Notes under the pieces: generated by a model
Databases searched by the model: none
Told to the model about the DNA's origin: nothing
Seen by the model: the letters and a program-made list of their open reading frames with translations, nothing else
Program-made: the position numbers and the translations under genes
In this document: piece by piece, positions 61,298 to 64,000 of the stretch
How positions within the stretch are numbered: position 1 is the stretch's first letter
Layout: each line of letters opens with the position of its first letter
Source of the DNA: Paenibacillus sp. J5C2022
GTDB lineage: Bacteria; Bacillota; Bacilli; Paenibacillales; Paenibacillaceae
Length of the DNA: 64,000 nt
Reading direction: 5' to 3'
Assembly (NCBI RefSeq): GCF_025567625.1
Contig: NZ_JAOQJC010000020.1
Location: 62,001 to 126,000, forward strand

Positions 61298-63976
61298 ATG
61301 GATAAATGGATGTTGATTGACGGCAATAGCATTGCCTACCGGGCTTTCTTCGCAATGCCGCCGCTTACGAATTCAGCAGGATTACATACAAATGCCATAT
61401 TCGGATTTACTACTATGCTGCTCAAGCTGTTGGAAGAGCATAAACCGACTCATGTGCTGGTAGCGTTCGATGCGGGCAAGGTAACCTTCCGGCACGAAAG
61501 CTACAGCGAGTACAAGGGAGGCCGTCAGAAGACGCCGCCTGAGCTGTCGGAGCAATTCCCCGTGCTGAAGGATCTGATCGATGCATTCGGCATTCAGCAG
61601 TATGAGCTGAACGGGTACGAGGCGGACGACATCATCGGCACGCTGACGAAGCAAGCGGACGAGCAAGGGGCGGAGGCCGTCGTCGTGACGGGAGACAAGG
61701 ACTTGCTGCAGCTGGCTTCGGATCGCGTCACGGTCGCCGTCACGCGCAAGGGCGTCAGCGAAGTGGAGCTGTATACGCCTGCATTCATCGATGAGAAGTA
61801 TGGGCTTAAGCCGTTGCAGATTATTGATCTGAAGGGATTAATGGGCGATGCGTCCGACAATATTCCCGGCGTGCCCGGGGTGGGGGAGAAGACGGCGCTG
61901 AAGCTGCTTCACGAGCATGGGTCCGTGGAGAATGTGCTTGCCAATCTGGACAAGCTCAAGGGCAAGCTGAAGGAGCGGCTGGAGACGCATGCCGGCGACG
62001 CTGAATTGAGCAAGAAGCTGGCGACGATCTACCGCGAGGTGCCGGTTGAACGCAGCGGGGAGGATATTCGCTACAGCGGCTATGATGCCGCTGCGCTGGG
62101 AGAAGCGTTCCGCAAGCTGGAGTTCAAGTCGCTGAGCGAGCGGCTGGATCTGCAAGCTGAAGGCGGAGCATCGGCCTCGGAGGCGAAGGCCGCCGCAGAC
62201 GAGCTGACTGTGAAGGCGATCGAGGCCGGAGGCGGCGACAAGGAGCTGGCAGAGCTGCTGGAACGGCTGCGGTCAGGCGCAGAACACGGCCTGTATATTG
62301 AAGCGGTTGGGGACAATCCGCATCATGCCGAGCTGCTGGGCATGGCCGTCGCGCTGGAGGACGCCGTGTATGTCCTGAGTATGGACGCTGTAAAGGGAGA
62401 TTCGGCAGAGTCGTTCCGCGAGTGGCTGGCGGAAGAATCGGCAGGAAAATCCGGCTACGATATGCACAAGGCTGAGCTTGCGCTTCATTGGGCGGGCTTG
62501 AAACTGGGAGGCGCAGCGTTCGATGTGCAGCTGGCCGCTTATCTGCTGGACCCCACGGAGGGCTCGCAGCCGCTCTCCGGCATATGCGAGCGGCAAGGCG
62601 TAGCCGGCCCTTCGTCCGATGAGACGGTATACGGCAAGGGCGCCAAGTTCAAGGTGCCGGACGACGAGACGCTGCACCGTCACCTGGCCTTGAAGGCCGA
62701 TGCCGTGCGCAGGCTGCAGCCTGTTCTGACCGCGGAGCTGGAGCGGACGAATATGAAGGAGCTGTACATCGATCTGGAACAGCCGTTATCCCGCATTCTT
62801 GCAGGGATGGAGCTGCAGGGCATTCAGGTGGAGAAGGGAGAGCTGGAGCGTCTCGGCGCGGAGCTGGAGGATACGCTGACGACGACGATCAGCGAGATCT
62901 ACCGGCTGGCCGGTACGGAGTTCAAGATCAACTCGCCGAAGCAGCTGGGCGAGGTGCTGTTCGAACGGCTGGGGCTGAAGGCGACAAAGAAGACGAAGAC
63001 CGGTTATTCCACAGATGCGGAAGTGCTGGAAGGGTTGGCGAAGGAACACGAGATTATCCCTTACATTCTTCACTACCGCCAGCTGGCGAAGCTGCAGTCG
63101 ACTTATGTAGAGGGGCTGCTGAAGGAGGTCCGTGAAGAGACGGGCAAGATCCATACGTATTACCGCCAGACGATCGCGGCGACGGGGCGGCTCAGCAGCC
63201 AGTTCCCGAACCTGCAGAACATTCCGATCCGGCTGGAGGAAGGACGGAAGATCCGCAAGGCGTTCCTGCCGTCGGAGCCGGGCTGGAGCATTCTGGCTGC
63301 GGACTACTCGCAGATCGAGCTGCGTGTGCTGGCGCACATATCCGGCGACGAGCGGCTGAAGGAAGCGTTCCTCCACGACATGGATATTCATACAAAGACA
63401 GCGATGGACGTCTTCGGCGTAGCCGCCGATGCGGTGGATGCCAATATGCGCCGTTCCGCCAAGGCGGTCAACTTCGGCATCGTCTACGGCATCAGCGCCT
63501 TCGGCTTGTCCCGGAATCTGGACATTACGCCGACGGAAGCGGGCCGGTTCATCGATCAGTACTTCGCCGTCTTCCAGGGCGTGCGCAAGTTCATGGATGA
63601 GATCGTCGTCCAGGCGAAGCTGGACGGCTATGTGACGACGCTGCTGGAGCGGAGGCGCTATCTGCCGGAGATCAAATCGTCGAACTTCAATCTGCGCTCC
63701 TTCGCGGAGCGTACAGCGATGAATACGCCGATTCAAGGAAGCGCGGCGGACATTATCAAGCTGGCGATGGTGCAGATGGACAAGGCGCTGAAGGAGCGGG
63801 GGCTGCGCAGCCGCATGCTGCTGCAGGTGCACGATGAATTGGTATTCGAGGTTCCGGCGGACGAGCTGGATACGATGAAGAAGCTCCTTCCAGAGGTGAT
63901 GTCCGCGGCCATCAAGCTGGATGTGCCGCTTAAAGCGGATGTCAGCTTCGGAGATAATTGGTATGAGGCGAAATAA
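61298..63976 (+). CDS. polA: DNA polymerase I
   Basis: 892 residues, complete. The N-terminal 5'-3' exonuclease (about 1-290) has LIDGNSIAYRAFFAMPP, GYEADDIIGTL, VVVTGDKDLLQL and the helix-hairpin-helix GVPGVGEKTALKLL. The middle 3'-5' exonuclease-like domain lacks the DxE metal site (GLYIEAVGDNPHHAEL), as in Bacillus-type Pol I, so no proofreading is expected. The polymerase domain has motif A LAADYSQIELRVLAHISGD, the O helix RRSAKAVNFGIVYGIS and motif C LQVHDELVFEVP. Functions in Okazaki fragment processing and repair. The ribosome site AAAGGGG is spaced rather far (about 15 bases) from the ATG. Downstream genes lie outside the window. Confidence 0.97.
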   Translation: MDKWMLIDGNSIAYRAFFAMPPLTNSAGLHTNAIFGFTTMLLKLLEEHKPTHVLVAFDAGKVTFRHESYSEYKGGRQKTPPELSEQFPVLKDLIDAFGIQQYELNGYEADDIIGTLTKQADEQGAEAVVVTGDKDLLQLASDRVTVAVTRKGVSEVELYTPAFIDEKYGLKPLQIIDLKGLMGDASDNIPGVPGVGEKTALKLLHEHGSVENVLANLDKLKGKLKERLETHAGDAELSKKLATIYREVPVERSGEDIRYSGYDAAALGEAFRKLEFKSLSERLDLQAEGGASASEAKAAADELTVKAIEAGGGDKELAELLERLRSGAEHGLYIEAVGDNPHHAELLGMAVALEDAVYVLSMDAVKGDSAESFREWLAEESAGKSGYDMHKAELALHWAGLKLGGAAFDVQLAAYLLDPTEGSQPLSGICERQGVAGPSSDETVYGKGAKFKVPDDETLHRHLALKADAVRRLQPVLTAELERTNMKELYIDLEQPLSRILAGMELQGIQVEKGELERLGAELEDTLTTTISEIYRLAGTEFKINSPKQLGEVLFERLGLKATKKTKTGYSTDAEVLEGLAKEHEIIPYILHYRQLAKLQSTYVEGLLKEVREETGKIHTYYRQTIAATGRLSSQFPNLQNIPIRLEEGRKIRKAFLPSEPGWSILAADYSQIELRVLAHISGDERLKEAFLHDMDIHTKTAMDVFGVAADAVDANMRRSAKAVNFGIVYGISAFGLSRNLDITPTEAGRFIDQYFAVFQGVRKFMDEIVVQAKLDGYVTTLLERRRYLPEIKSSNFNLRSFAERTAMNTPIQGSAADIIKLAMVQMDKALKERGLRSRMLLQVHDELVFEVPADELDTMKKLLPEVMSAAIKLDVPLKADVSFGDNWYEAK

Positions 63977-64000
63977 ACTTGTCACAAGCTTCGCAGCCCC

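Overview
The window looks like chromosome of a spore-forming, Gram-positive member of the Paenibacillaceae (Paenibacillus/Cohnella-like). The reasons are a moderately high GC content by eye, a clear GerE ortholog behind a sigma-K-type promoter, strong AGGAGG-type ribosome binding sites with many GTG/TTG starts, LplB/LplC-type sugar permeases with large lipoprotein binding proteins, two YesM/YesN-type two-component systems, and a Bacillus-type DNA polymerase I without proofreading residues. No tRNA, rRNA, CRISPR array, IS element or prophage was seen.

Layout. (1) 1-11.6 kb: surface-polysaccharide locus. It holds enzymes for two unusual sugars plus four glycosyltransferases. One set is a 2-epimerase (frameshifted), a CapE/FnlA-like dehydratase-epimerase and an RmlD-like reductase, fitting a UDP-N-acetyl-6-deoxy-L-hexosamine (L-FucNAc or L-QuiNAc). 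The other is a UDP-sugar dehydrogenase, 3-dehydrogenase, aminotransferase, N-acetyltransferase and second 2-epimerase, matching the five steps of the WbpA-B-E-D-I route to a 2,3-diacetamido uronic acid. (2) 11.6-13.4 kb: repeat-rich spacer and an unrecognised, possibly helical-toroid protein. (3) 13.6-19.6 kb: a giant double GT-C mannosyltransferase fusion, a GtrB/DPM1-like synthase, a GtrA flippase and a class D sortase, probably a cell-surface (protein) glycosylation and anchoring module. (4) 19.6-21.5 kb: nested palindromic repeat, gerE, and an orphan low-GC gene bracketed by two identical terminators. (5) 21.7-30.7 kb: sugar ABC transporter (two permeases, two paralogous lipoproteins) with a YesN/YesM pair. 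(6) 30.7-38.4 kb: catalase, an orphan extracellular-sensor membrane protein, and a YwqB/YwqA-like SWIM protein plus SNF2 helicase pair. (7) 38.4-45.0 kb: a solute-binding protein without permeases, a second YesM/YesN pair and a NagZ-like glucosaminidase. (8) 45.0-47.1 kb: a 10-copy 51-bp array and a 4-copy 52-bp array flanking a tandem-HD-domain gene. (9) 47.1-61.2 kb: phosphate control region: a BASS transporter, phoR, phoP, two AraC regulators, a cytosolic CBS-chemoreceptor, pstSCAB-phoU, and a CBS-GGDEF/EAL pair. (10) 61.3-64.0 kb: complete polA.

The most interesting signal is in region 9. Hexamers resembling PhoP half-sites (TTAACA-like), repeated at exactly 11-bp spacing, lie not only before pstS (53845-53883) but also before the CBS-chemoreceptor gene (52560-52587) and the GGDEF/EAL pair (58429-58467). 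The chemoreceptor and the GGDEF protein share a paralogous CBS-like input module. This suggests a phosphate-starvation regulon extended into chemotaxis-like and cyclic-di-GMP signalling. The DNA motifs are seen directly; the regulatory link is inference.
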